From Tetraselmis striata (Eukaryota; Chlorophyta; Chlorodendrophyceae; Chlorodendrales; Chlorodendraceae): 64,000 bases of DNA. The stretch lies in contig VCJN01003569.1 of assembly GCA_006384855.1 (NCBI GenBank), forward strand, positions 1-64,000, written 5' to 3'. The notes beneath the pieces are model-generated. The model was given only the letters and a program-made list of their open reading frames with translations, was not told the DNA's origin and ran no database searches. The translations under genes and the position numbers were made by a program. This document shows, one piece after another, positions 1 to 12,049 of this stretch (positions within the stretch are counted from its first letter, which is position 1; the number at the start of each line of letters is the position of its first letter).

Positions 1-229
1 CAAAATAAGACGGAGCCCGGTTGGGGGGGGGGGGGGGGGGGGGGGGGGTCTCCACTACGCGCGCTCCCGCTCATCCATTAGCGCAACAACGCATAGTCGC
101 TAGTCGCTACTTGATAGCGGGTGTTACTGAGAACCGGCTACGTGGTACCCAGATAATCGCTACATGGTACCGACAGAGGTACGAGTACGAGTAGCTAGCG
201 CCCAAAGCGGATGCCACTATGCACTATGC

Positions 230-3200
230 CGAAAATGGACGCCGACGTCGGGCTGGTGTTGAGCTCTTTGCGGCGCCGCCCTTGGGCACTGTAGACACCG
301 TTGTGGCGTCAAGCGGAGAGCTCTCCCGGGAGGCGGACCGACTCTCCTCCAAGGGCATGGGCGACCTTTCGGATCCTCGCCCAGCTTCGCGACAAACGCC
401 CGTCCCGTAGCAACCCGATCCCATACGCCGCGTATGATATTCCAATCGACGGGGCCGCTCTGACGGTGGACATGCGCGCGCCGTACCAACAACTCAAGCA
501 ACACGTGGCGGCGGTACCCTCATGCATGCGCAACGAGTATATCCGCTGCTTGGTGGGCAAATATGCCCCGGCGTCGGGGCCCCGGCGGTTCGCGCCATGT
601 CGGAGGTGGCCTCATGATGTACCTCCAAGATCGCCTACCCGGCTGGCTCAACCGGTTCTTCGCCTTTGCAAGGCTTGTGGCTCATGTGGAGAAGTTGGGC
701 GCGAGCAGTGCCCCGGACGTTCAGCCTCTGGCAGTCGGGGAGGCGGAATGGCGCGCGCGTCGGAGCGGGCGGCGGTGGTGTACAACATGAAGGAGGCATA
801 TGTGTTGGTGATTGCGGCATCTTAATTTGACGTCGGCATCTCCGCAGGGAACTCCGCTCATCCACGGTGTCCGCCTCATCGCCGAGAAGCTTGAAGAATC
901 GCGGCGTCATCGTCCACACGGATCTTCGCAACGCTTACAACGAGGCATGGCGCCGCATCATCATCCAACGCCACATCGATTGCTCTTGTCTTCACCCCGT
1001 CATCCCCGCGCTCCTGGCCTTCTTCTCCACGGATGTTTTTTCCGCCTGTGGACGATCGGTCCGCCCCTCCGCTGTCTGAGGATGGCGTGCAACATGGCGC
1101 GCCGTTTGGCCACAACATCCTTCTGCGTCGCGAGGCACCCCGAAATAGAGGAGTGCGATAAAACGATGGAGGTCACCGGGGGCAGCGCACTTCAACGCAA
1201 ACGATGGATATTTGTCAGCCTGCCGTAGCACGCTTGGCCGGCCCTTCATTCCTTCCGCACGTCTATCAAGGCTTCCATCGGGCTTGAGATGCCCTTCGAT
1301 AAGATGCACACGTACAACGCGGGCATAGAGGCGGCGCGGCCCGAAGCCCGGGCCGACAGGGAGTGGCCCGAGCTTGATGGCCACCACGGCATCCAGGTCG
1401 TCAACGTGCCCCTCGGATCGCCAGGATATGTGCATTCCTACATGCGTGGCAAGGCGTAGGAGCTACACGAGGATGTGGACGACAGCTTGAGCAAGCTCTT
1501 GTTTGCCAAGGCCAACCGTCGGTACACGACCCATGTCATGCACCATCACGCATGGGACCTGCTCAAGCATTGCATGCAACACGGGGCGTGGTATTGGCTC
1601 CGCAATTGATGCCTCCCATCCGAGGCGGAGGTCTTCGCAGACGTGGTGGATGCCACCGTCCTTGTGGCGGTCGCGCGGGTGCTAGGGGTATATTTTCATC
1701 CCTCGCTCCACGTATTGCACCGGCACCAGCCCGTTGGTTACCGACTTTCTGGCGGAGCTCTTGCACAGCCCGGAGTCCCCGACGATCCTACACCCACGGC
1801 AGCGGAGGCGGCTGCTTTGAGTGAGATTCAGTGGTCATGGTGCTTAGCAGGTTTCACCTCCCCACTAGGTTTAAGGGTGTTGGCATCCGCCGGATGGCTA
1901 CCGTCCGTGATACCGCCTTGATCGGCATGAATGACATCCTCCCCATGTTCTTCACTAGGAACTCCGACACTGACACCCACCTTCCATCTCTGGTTTGTTT
2001 GCCGACACACTCCTTGAGTCCGTGTTTGACCAAGGCAGCTTCAACGCAACATCTTCCGCCCGTCAGTACCCTCACTTACTCAACGATCCTTGCTTGTGTG
2101 TCGGCCAGCCACGCCGCGGCGATGCGCGAGGCGTGGGGGCGCCTTAAGGCGGCTACTGCTGGGCACATCAGCGATGCGGACACATGTGTGATGGAGCGTG
2201 AGGCAGAGCCTGCGTCGGGCTCGCATGAGCTCATATCATACTTGGACCAGGCCAACAGCTCGCGGCTTCAAAATGAGGTGTGCATTCTCCTTGCCAGCAC
2301 ATGCAAGGAACGGATCTTGCTCGGCTAGCTCGACGCGGCGTCGGACATGTGGACGGTGGCCACCCCACTGCGTGGACGGGCATGACTCCGCAAAAGTTGC
2401 GGGAGGTCGCTGCCAGGTAATTTTTTCTGCCTAGCTCATGCATGCCCCGGTGGTTGGGAGCCATATCGTTCTGCCCTCAATAACAGAGCACAACCCGCCG
2501 TCAATGTCAACCTCTGTGGCGACGCTCTCATGAACCTCCCGGCACCCACAGGTGCTCACCGGCGCGTGCAACACAATACTATTGCCTTTCACAATAATCA
2601 ATGTGTTCACGGTCTAGGCCTCGTTGTTCGCCGGGAGGTGGATGACTTGTTCCATGAGGCAGTGCCTCTTGGCAACATCGTACCCATAGATAAATGGTGT
2701 TGGACGCAAAGCTCTCCTTCCCGGCCTTCAGTGTTGTGACCGGGAGCTATAAATGATTCCCGGAGCGCGTGAAGCCCACGCTGCTGGAGTTTCACACTAT
2801 GCTGCACAGTGTCAAGTAAGTACATTGCGGTGCCCCTGGCCACGGCTGTGGATCGATTTGAGTACTACTCCTAATATGGGCGACATGCAACGGGGGTTGG
2901 CAGTCTCGATGGACAGCTAACCAACCGCTGCAACGGGGGATGCGGCGTGGCACAATAACTCGGAGCCGGGACACAAGGGCCCACTTCGAGACATCCTCGA
3001 CATGCCGGAGTACACGGGCATGGTTTTCGGCACTGTGGGTGAGGTGAGCAAGGGGTGCTGCGCCGTACGAAGCGCGCTGTCGCATGCTTGGCCGCGGAAT
3101 GTTTGGGGTATCCTCTCATCGCGATGCATTCGGTGCACTACCCGGGCTCGCCAAGAGGCCTTTCTAGCAAGAGATTTCCTTGGGTCCCTGAGCTTGGTGG

Positions 3201-3360
3201 CGGCTCCAAAGCATGCCTCATCAGACGGAGCAGATTCGTCCGTCATCCCGTTGCCGAGGTTGCACACCGCGTCCGTGGAACGCCCTCGCTCACACGTGCC
3301 CGTGTGGCCCGGACTCTGAACGGGGCGCGCGTCACTCATCTATCCCCCTTGTGCGGGATG
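230..3360 (+). mobile_element. Decayed LINE with RT and endonuclease-like tail
   Basis: A non-LTR retrotransposon copy spread over several frames. A pre-RT segment lies near 614-750 (YLQDRLPGWLNRFF, then a QPLAVGE block, as in the region just before the RT fingers of R2-like and related LINEs). RT motif A is clear near 910-965 (VIVHTDLRNAYNEAWRR). A motif C remnant near 1195-1215 reads NDGY. A tail near 2505-2830 has a CGD, then HRRVQHN, then VVRREVDDLFHEAVP, which resembles the Cys/His region and restriction-like endonuclease that follow the RT in this class. The frame changes near 600, 800-860, 1080 and 1430 and at more places downstream, with in-frame stops, so the copy is dead. The outer limits are estimates. 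It is in the same broad family as the element at 60.4-64.0 kb but too diverged to be a recent sister copy. The family assignment is from motif order only. Confidence 0.7.
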
Positions 3361-4643
3361 TGAGCCGCTTTTAATATCGGCTTTTGTTGATCTTTTAGTA
3401 CTGCGGATGCCACTCATCGGCCAGCGCGCCGCGTCGCGTCAGATTGGCAGTCTCTTATGAGCCCGCGAGATGATGCCAGTTGAATTCATGAAAGGTCCTA
3501 TCCTGTCTGCCATTTAATTTAAGGATGATTCGTTGTGCTTTTCATCGATGCGATACGCCAGACCTTAGAGGAATTTATCTATGCGGTAGATGACAAGGAC
3601 TAGCACCGTGTATCTTCAAGATTTGAAGTGAACTGATCCTGATGGGACATGTAGCGGCCGGATATGTCCGCCAGCGCAGCAGAGCCAGCGCATTATACTT
3701 GGTGCACTGCGCGCTACGCGCCCGCCGCCCGCCCACCCCGCCTGCCCGCTGCTTGCTTGCGCCAGCAGCAACCCCGGTGACCGGAGGTCGTGTCGGAGCG
3801 GGCGCCACCCCAACCTCGTTCATTCTCGTGAACTTGCACGGACACCCACAATCACCCACGGGCTGCATCACCGACACGTCCCGGGCTGTTTCCCGATCGC
3901 CATCTGTCGGGCGGTTTAGGAGGCCGGTGTTCCGCCGGGCGGCGGGTGGGCTCCCCGCCGCGCCTGATGCCGTGTCAGCCGCATCTGGCCGCCGTGACCG
4001 CCCGCTGAAAAATCCACACCACTCGCTCGCTCAGCTGCGCTCGGAACCTAGGGGCAGCATTCCCCGCCCCCGAGATCGCTTCCAAGTTTCGGGCTCTGGG
4101 GCACTGAATCTTCTGCTTCCGCCACCCCGACGGCAGGCCGCGCGAGGGGTCCGCGGAGGAGTCACCGTTCCGGAACTTCCGCGCCCGGAGAAGTGGGCGG
4201 GCGAGCGAAAAACTAACGAAAATATTAATTGACACACTCCCGGCCGCCTTTCCAAGCGTCCTTGTGTCACCGCCCTCCGTCTACTTCCGCCCGGAGCGAG
4301 GCCGAGACGCTGGCCAGGCAGCCTCACACTCCCATCCTCCGCCATTCTACACACGTAGCGACATCAGGTTCGAGAGCGCGAGCTGCCTCGGCGACAGCGG
4401 CATCGCGGCCAGACGGAGGGCGCATAGGGCGGCAGCTTCCTGCCGAGGAGCCATCCCGCCGCCCCACCCCAGTTTCTCCCCCCTTCCTGCCAAGAAGCCA
4501 CCCCACCCCCCTATCCCCCCCCCCACCTCCTCAAACGATGGTCGATAGGCCTCGTGGCTCCCGCACATCCTGCTGAGCTCTGAGAGACATCTTCCGGGTT
4601 CGGGAGACATACATCCTCCGCCCGGCAGGCTGCCATCGCGACG
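3361..4643. other. Intergenic, no gene recognised
   Basis: About 3365-3415 resembles the left interior of the inverted-repeat element at 14.0 kb (CCGCTTTTA, then TTGATCTT, then GTACTG), so it is probably an old remnant. Open frames of up to 196 codons at 3642-4354 occur on both strands in GC-rich, Pro/Arg-rich sequence and show no domain. The block just ahead of the sigma factor gene may hold its promoter, but no clear motif is visible. Confidence 0.4.
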
Positions 4644-6456
4644 ATGCGTGCCGCCGCGCAAGGCGTCGTCCCCCGTCAGGTGACGCCGCCCCGCCGCCAC
4701 AGACAGCGAAACTACTGAGGCTTTCGCTGCCCGGTTCCCGGGCGCGGCTCCAACCCGTCTGCTATCCCCAGCCCATATGCCTGCGTTCGCCATCATGAGC
4801 TACCGGACACAAAATGCCAGCCTGGTGTTTATTTATTTTTACTAAAATTAGAGTCGGTCGCCATCCCTGCTGCGCTGTCCGTCTGCCCCGGATTCGGGCC
4901 CCCTCCGGCACGCAACCTGACTGCGGGCTGCACCGCGGGGTTGCAGGCCTCGCGCACACAACTACCTCAGCGGAGTAGGGCTGTGGCACTGGTGGCGGCG
5001 CGGACGGAGCATGTGACGGCTCGCCTCCGCAGCGTGGTGCAGCGCACGCCGACATGGCAGGCACGCGAGCGGCCGGCCGAGGCGGTCGGCAGTAGGGAGG
5101 AGGAGGCGCAGCAGGGGACGGCATGGCCGTTTGAGGATGCGGGCGGGTTGCAGCAGGGGCTGGTTGAGCAGGGGGGGGCAGAGTCGCTGCGGGCGGAGGG
5201 GGTGGAGGAGGTCAGTCAGGCGCCGCGGCGGGGGCGGGGGCGGGGGCAGGGGCGGGCCAAGCGCGGCCGCGTGAGGGCGGAGCTCAAGGCGGACATGCCC
5301 ACGCGAACCACCATAACGTGGTCAAACACGATCGCGCTGTTCCGGGTCGCGGAGCGAACGCACTCGGCGCGCACTGAGGCGGAGCGGGTGCGCTGCCCCC
5401 CCCCCCCCCCCCCCCCCCTTTTAACTACGAGGCCCACCTCCTCCGAGCGCCTCCATCCTGGCCCCCCCTTGCTCCCATGAGTCATGAGTCCCTGTGGGCG
5501 GAATGGGCAGGCCTCCCCCTGCTGAGTCGATCGCTGTGGTGCGCTGTGCTTGGGGCAACGCAGAGGCAGCGGCTGTCGGAGATCCAGCGGCGGATGCGGC
5601 TCGCGGGGCAGGTCAAGCGGCCCCGGCGGCCGAGCGGCGCAGAGCTGGCGGAGCTGCGGCGAAAGCGGCGCGCCGGCCCGGCCCCTCTGGCCGCCCCGGC
5701 CACCCCAGAAGCGGGGGCTGCGAAGGTCGCGGGGCAGGGGAAGGGCAAGAAGGCGCGGAAAACCTACATGAGCAGGTGCCGATGCGGCCGGCTGCGCGCG
5801 GGCTGCCCTGTGCCGGGTGGGGCAAGCTGTCAGATGGGTGCCCCTGCTGCGCCGGAGCTTGGGGTGTCTGAGGCAAGCACGGGTGTCGGCAGGCGGGAGG
5901 AGGGCGAGCTGGTGCAGCGCTACCAGCGCTGGCAGCGCGTGCAGAACATCCGGGCGCGCATGGTGCTGGAGCTGGGCTGCGAGGCGACGCCGGAGATGAT
6001 GGTGCAGTGGCTGGAGCTGCCCGGCGGGGTGCGCAGTCTGGCGCAGATCGACGCGCTGGGGCACGAGGCGCTGGAGACCATGCGCGCCAAGCACCTCAAC
6101 CTCATCCGGCAGGCGGCCTGGAGGCACTGCGGGGAGGGGATGGCGGTGGATGCCCTCGTGGCGGTGCGCGCCTCCCCCCCCCCCCCCCCCCCCTCCCCAT
6201 CTTCCCACGGGCAGACCTGCCGCTTTGTCACATGTTTTCCGTGCGCAGTGACACAACTGGCGATAGGTGGCGATGGCTGTGGGGGGCGAAACTGATGTAT
6301 TTTTTGGGGCGTTGTTCAGTACTCTGTCTGCCCCGGCATGCGTTCCCTCACTCGCCCCACGGGCAGACTGGAGGAGTGTGGGGACAGCGGGTTCTGTGCC
6401 CCGGGCTTTGTGGTGACACACGGGTATTCAGGCGGGGGTCTCCTCAACAGCTACAA

Positions 6457-6501
<45 letters not shown>

Positions 6502-7611
6502 GACACAGGCACACACATGGACACAGGCACACATACACACGGACGCAGGGACTCGCTTTCTCCGCCGTTTGGAGTATCGGGTGGGTTGACCCCCCGGCAT
6601 GGTGCCCGCAGGAGGGGCAAGGCGTGCTGGAGAAGGCCCTGCGCAGCTTCGACCCGCACCGCAGCGTCTCCTTCGCCACCTACCTCCTCAGCATGGCCCA
6701 CAACGCCATGTCGGACGCGTCCGCCGCCTACACGCGCTGCGCCACCGTGCCGCGCCGCGTGCTGCACCAGCAGCGCAAGGTAGACGCCCAGCCCTGTGCC
6801 CCTCCGCTCTGCGCTCGCACTCGCCGGGCGCGAACGGGCGGGCGGTTTCGGAGCGATCCGCCGGTGCGCGGTGTGGCTGAGCTCAGGCGCGCCGCCCGCA
6901 GATCCGGAGAGCGGTGCAGGAGCTGGAGAAGAGCGCCCCACACCGCGCGTCCGACCCCGCGGCCGTCGCCGCGCTGTCGAGCCTGTCGGTGCCGGATGTG
7001 GTCGACTACCTGGAGGGCGCCGGGCGCGTCTCGGAGGTGTCGGCGGAGGCCAAGGCGGCAGGTGTGTTGGTCTATCGGTCCCCTCCCCCTCCCTCTTCCC
7101 TGTTGGTCGCGCCCGGGGGCCTGACGGGACTGGACACGCCCCCGCCCGCGGCGCAGAGCTGCTGCTCCACGAGAAGGCGCGGGCGCCGCCGGTCCCGGAC
7201 CCGACCACCCACAGCCGGCGCGCCTCGCAGCTGTTCACCTACGGCGTGGGGCACACCGTGCGCGTGGCGCTGCTCCGGCTGGAGCCGCGCGAGCGGTTTG
7301 TGGTGGAGCAGGTGTTTGGGCTGTCGCGGTGCGGGCTGCGGCGCAGCATGGCGCAGCTGGCGGAGGAGATGCTGCTGACCGCCGCCGGCGTGCGCCACAT
7401 CCGCAACACGGCGCTCGCCAAGCTGAGGGCCACGCCGGAGATGGCGGAGCTGTGCCACCTCGTCTTCCCCCGGGGAGCCCCGCCGGGGGGAGGGGAGCAG
7501 TCGGCGCGCCCAGCGGCTGCGGGCCGCGGCCCGCCCCGCCTTGGCCGGCCGCCTCGTGCGCTGCTGGCGGCGGTGCAAACAGCGCCCAAGCCGTGGGAGG
7601 CTGGCAGCTGA
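4644..7611 (+). CDS. Plastid-type sigma-70 RNA polymerase sigma factor
   Basis: Probable nuclear-encoded sigma factor that would direct the bacterial-type plastid RNA polymerase to promoters. Exons: 4644-4679 and 4854-5387 (5' part, weakest), then 5489-6163, 6612-6779, 6902-7061 and 7157-7611; all join in phase to about 675 aa. The N-terminus is Ala/Arg/Ser-rich and suits a plastid transit peptide. Region 2 spans the 5489 and 6612 exons: MRAKHLNLIRQAAWR, then LEKALRSFDPHRSVSFATYL. Region 3 is in the next exon. Region 4 is clear near 7275-7430: LEPRERFVVEQVFGL and a helix-turn-helix ending GVRHIRNTALAKLR. Region 2 is divergent: the usual WWIRQ signature is replaced by LLSMAHNA, so promoter preference may differ. 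Intron 1 (5388-5488) and intron 2 (6164-6611) start with GTGCG and a C-tract; intron 2 also holds a (CA)n run. The start codon and first small exon are inference; the frame 4719-5387 is open but has no ATG. Confidence 0.85.
6458..6535. repeat. (CA)n microsatellite with short tandem tail
   Basis: About 42 bases of CA repeat followed by two copies of a 16-bp unit beginning ATGGACACAGGCACAC. It lies inside intron 2 of the sigma factor gene. Confidence 0.95.
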
Positions 7612-9377
7612 GGGTGGGGAGGTAGGGAAGGGAGGCGGCTGTAACATAGCAGAGTGTAATAAGAATGCGCTGTACATGTTTGCTGCAGAGTGCTAGTCCG
7701 TCAGCAGGTGTCTGGAAGGCTGACAAACCCTAAAACCCTAAACCCTAAGAATGACATGATGTCCAACATCCAGCACGTCCACGAGGAGGATTAGCAGATG
7801 GCGCGGAACCCAGCGCCATGCCCTAGTGTGCCCACTGCGAGATATGCGGGAGTATCGTCCTGGGTCCCCCGTTTGTCCGCCGGCCAGCTCCGAGTCAGCT
7901 CCATGTCGCTATTGACGCTAGACGCTCGGCATCGGGGGACTAGGCAGATCAGACGAGCAATCACGATGGGGTAGGTGAAGCTCCACCTACCACGGGAGGA
8001 CGCGCGCCACGTGCTCCAGTGGCCGGCCGACGAGGGGACATATCTACGTAAGCTGCTCCTCGACCAGAACTCCCTACCGATCAAGCCCCGGATACACTCT
8101 CAAGACCCGATGGACGAAATCGAAAGTAGGCCCCATACAGTGTATTTTGACAGCGCGCAGCTGTCGGGGCTCACGGGGGAGGAAATCATCCAGCACCTGG
8201 CTACTACCTTCTGGATCCGCACACGCGGCATTAATGTCAATCTTTGTGCACTAAGGAGATTGTAAGAATTACCTCTCAGCGCTCATTACATTCAATGGAG
8301 TATACATATTGCGTCGCCGAGCTGGTGGCACATACGGCCGCACGGCGCAACTTGAGCAAGAAGCACAGAACCGTAGCACGTTTTGCTGAGCCCACAAGTT
8401 TATCCGACCTGCCTGCCTGGCGCTGAGCGCGCACAGCGCAGCACAGGCTGCCAGGGACTCCGCCTTGAGACCCTTTCGGTACATGTCGCCGGACTCGTAG
8501 CTGTGGTGACAGTGGCGGCGAGATGATGTTTTGGACTTTCTGGAAGGGGCGGCTTGGTCGCGCGCGACGCGCGCTCTCCGCGCAGATCGACGAGGACGGC
8601 GTTTGAATAATTCAACTACAGCACTCCACAAAATCAGTCTTTGCACATACGACTCCGCGCGTAACCTCGCCGTGGTGCCCAAGCCATGAGGCTACGGGGC
8701 CATGGAGCCTCGCGTCTCAGTGCATGCAAGCCTCCCACGTCAAATAGGCAGCCGCTTCGACCGGTTATCGCACTTGTAAAAATAGTTTTCGACAATCGCG
8801 TTGTTTGGCACAAGGCTAGAACCACCGAAACACGGTCCACTCACAGGGGATCAACATGCTGGCGGTGTAGCTACCGTCCGTACGTCCCATTTCACGCGCA
8901 CTCCCGATGGTGGGTAGACATATGCATGGCATGCATTACGCGCAAGTTTGAGCCCTGTCAAAATCATGCTACCGTTGCAATGCATGGGCAGAAAACGTGC
9001 CAATAATAATGCAGACAATTCTCCACAATTTTCAATCCCACCATTTTCCAAGCTACAAGATAAGCGCCGTTGGCTGCGCCTCGCTGGATTAAAATGTTAC
9101 AAAGAAAGTGCTTTCCATTCCACAGAGGCATGCCTATGCCACCCGCACCGTCGTGGGCTAAGCGCGGGTTTGCCCCCATCAACAACAATCTCACGACTAG
9201 CGCACAATCATGTCCACGCGCATGTTGTGGCACATGTCACCCATGACCAAAAGAGGGGGGGGGGTTGACGAATGGGTCGACGCGGCGTGGAGACTCGTCC
9301 AAAAGGTCCTCGGGCCTAAGAGTTTGCGTGGAGTTGTATCTTTCATGCCCCCATCATGCTGCCCCCTCCCCCCATCC

Positions 9378-9420
<43 letters not shown>

Positions 9421-10118
9421 GTGGCTGACTGGCATGCCAGAGTAGCTAGGGGGTATTTTCGACAAGCCATAGAACTTCGCCGTGTTATTGGAATGATGTT
9501 ATGATGAGCGGGCTAGACAGCCTTGCCTACGAGCTTTTTAGTCCGCTAATCACACCTAAATCTGATAAAACGGCAAATTGTTTTGAATTTCCGCGTGATT
9601 GCAAGATTTCTGCTCTTCGCAGGGCAAACAGCCGATTTGCGAATGTCGCATTCAGCCCGCTAGCTGGCCATAGACGCGAAACCATGCGCCGAGCGAGCAG
9701 CACGGGGTAGGTAGCTAACACATGTATCTCGGCGACCATGCTGGGAAAAAAACACGGTTCTTTCTGTTCATTGTTCAAATGCTAGCGTGGCGTGCGCTCA
9801 AAGCGGCCACAACCGAGCGTCCAAGGAAGCGTCAAGCACTTCTCCCAGCTTGTGTCAACTAGCTTCTTCCCTCCTCTTGTCTGCGCGTACAACCATATAT
9901 AGGGGCATGAGAGGTTTGCCCTTTGCATCGGCATGGAAGGGCTCGTATACGGCCACGGTGAGTCAACGTGTCTTCGGTAGTCTCGCGCGACTTCACAAGC
10001 CCGATGACGAATCTCGATTCCCAATCACCAAGAGTTTCAGGGCACTTGTCCTCCTCATGCACCTAATGATGGCCGAGACCACGAGCTATGTCAGTCCCGA
10101 GCGAGACGCCACACTATG
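7612..10118. other. Intergenic, low-copy and repeats, no gene recognised
   Basis: Begins with three tandem CCCTAAA telomere-type units at about 7727-7748, just past the sigma factor gene. A (CA)n run sits at 9380-9419. Open frames of 60-140 codons occur on both strands but none shows a domain, favourable splice pattern or repeated family resemblance. Confidence 0.5.
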
Positions 10119-10204
10119 TTTGTCCCAGCTGGGACAAAATAACAATCAAGGTAATACACCAAATTGTTTTGTCCCGTAAAGGACAAAAATGACAAACAAT
10201 GGGA

Positions 10205-11860
10205 CTCACATCGGAGACGTCGATGACCACGAGGTTCGTGTGCTTTGCATCGCTGGGCGATGTGTTGTCGTGAATGCTCTCCTTGGCGCCGGCGTGAACT
10301 CCCTAAAAGGCGCTGTCATCTTGAAGCACTTGAGCTCGAACCTCGGCTTCGACGCGATTAGTAGCTTCGGCATTCTTGAGGTCGGCGTTGGTAGCCATCG
10401 TGTGACGTGCCTCAGCGGGCTCGGTCTGCCCATGCTCAAGCAAGAAGTCGTCAACTTCCTCTTTCCGTTGCGGCCAGAACCCGGAGAAAGCTGCCGAAGG
10501 AGCAGTTTGCATCTCATCCAAGTCGTCGAGTAGATTCTTCCAGCTCTCGCGCTCGACCAGGGAGAAGTGCCACTGGATCGCTAGGTCCGTGATGTACGAC
10601 CTGACCTCTTTGAAGTCATCCAAGGACCTCTGGATCTTCAGCGCGTCAGGCTTTTATCTTAGTTGTCGCAGAGAGCGTACAAAAGGGGCCGGCCCGCACG
10701 AATCTCGGGCGTCTCACTTGGCGCGCTCTTCAAGATCTGCACGGGCTCGGAAAGCGATGTGTTGGACCACAAGGCGGTGCGCAACGAGCCGCCAGCCGCG
10801 GCGGCGTCATCATGGGTGAACTCGAATTTGTGCGGCTTACTCATGTCCTGGATGTGGTCTTGGAAATGGGGCTTTAGCCACTCAGAGAAGTCGAGGGAGA
10901 ATGAAAGCTCTGCAATCTCTGGAGTGGGCGAGAATGCCTTCGCAACCAAGTCAAGAAAGGATTCGACTGTGTAGGCGCAGCTGCGAGATAACGCAAGACC
11001 TATGCGGTTGAAGATCTGGCCAGCCCGTGTGCCCGACAGGCATGAAGACCAAATGAATGACGTCGCAGATGCCGATAGACACAAGCCAATTGCAGAGGGC
11101 CGCCACGTTCCTATTCTTGTTCTCCCTATCGGTGTTGTCCATCTGGATTTTGATGTACGGAATCTTTTTGTCACGGAGTTGAATTTCCTGCATCGCAGAT
11201 CAAACTTCATCCGTCCACGGCTACTGGGCAACCACAACGAATCTGTCGGGAGGACAAGAACGAGCTCACCTTCATGATCGTGATCCATTTCAGAGTGCAG
11301 TCGTGGACGAATCATGGGGGATGGTGTTGGTGTAGTAGTAGATGCCGCCCGGGCGGTAGCCGTCGTATTTCACACAAGTGAGGTGATATACTTGAGGAGC
11401 ATTTCGGGCTTCACAGTCTTGGGGATGCGAACCTAGTGAGGCAGCAGGGTCTTCGCGGAGTCCATGCTATCAATTTCGAAGAAGAAGAAGTTTCCATGGC
11501 CAAGGCGCGACTAGAAGACGGCGTTGTTCACATCCCTTCGTTCCTGGCGCACTCTCTCGAGGTGGACCTTCTGCTCGGCTGTGACCTGACGCCTCACAAA
11601 CTGCTGATGTTAACAGTGCATTTGACGTTCCTTTGGCGTCATATCCTTTGTGCAAATCTCGCGAGCTTGGTCTCTGGGCGCTTTGCCCGCCGCGCAAATG
11701 GGACAATCGCTGAATCGCTTCACCTTTATATTTGGCGTGGTAACATCCGGGAATTCCTTCCAAGTCCGGCGGAAAGTGTCGAATGACGCGAGCTTCAATT
11801 CCTTCTTGGTAGCACAATCTATGAAGCGGCAGGTATCATCTTAGCGACATTGTCTGTCGA
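10205..11860 (-). pseudogene. DUF7869-type transposase-like protein, frameshifted
   Basis: Minus-strand coding remnant in several frames. The N-terminal part (11610-11798) reads SFDTFRRTWKEFPDV, then a CPIC pair, as in the helix-plus-zinc region ahead of the core in this family. The core (10951-11193) holds IKIQMDNTDRENKNRN followed by HLVFMPVGHTG, which matches the DN...ENKN and LPVGHTH signature of DUF7869, a domain common in expanded, transposon-like algal and marine-invertebrate families. The C-terminal part (10659-10950) has a WLKPHFQDHIQ block and a KFEF block; a further acidic and amphipathic stretch continues to about 10206. Frame changes near 11200, 10950 and 10640, plus in-frame stops near 11350, make it a pseudogene. 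Its role as a DDE-like transposase is inference from family distribution. Confidence 0.6.
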
Positions 11861-12000
11861 AATCGTGAAAGGGCTATCGATAGCGGGGTAGAATTGTTGT
11901 ACGCCGAAATCGATAAATGCCCGATCGGAAAGTGTCGAACGACGCGAGCCTCACTTCGCCCACGGCAGCCATGCATATCTACAAAGCGGCAGGGGCATAA
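11770..12000. repeat. Two-unit tandem duplication of about 160 bp
   Basis: A segment starting CGGAAAGTGTCGAATGACGC near 11770 is repeated with changes near 11930; both end in AAGCGGCAGG and a short GC-poor stretch. It overlaps the 5' side of the DUF7869-type remnant. Confidence 0.7.
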
Positions 12001-12049
12001 TAGTTCGGTATGCAAAGGGACAAATTAGGTCTCGTAATTTGAGACAAAA

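Noticed and set aside
3642-4354. Genes upstream of the sigma factor
   Set aside because: Frames on both strands have similar length, biased composition and no recognisable motif.
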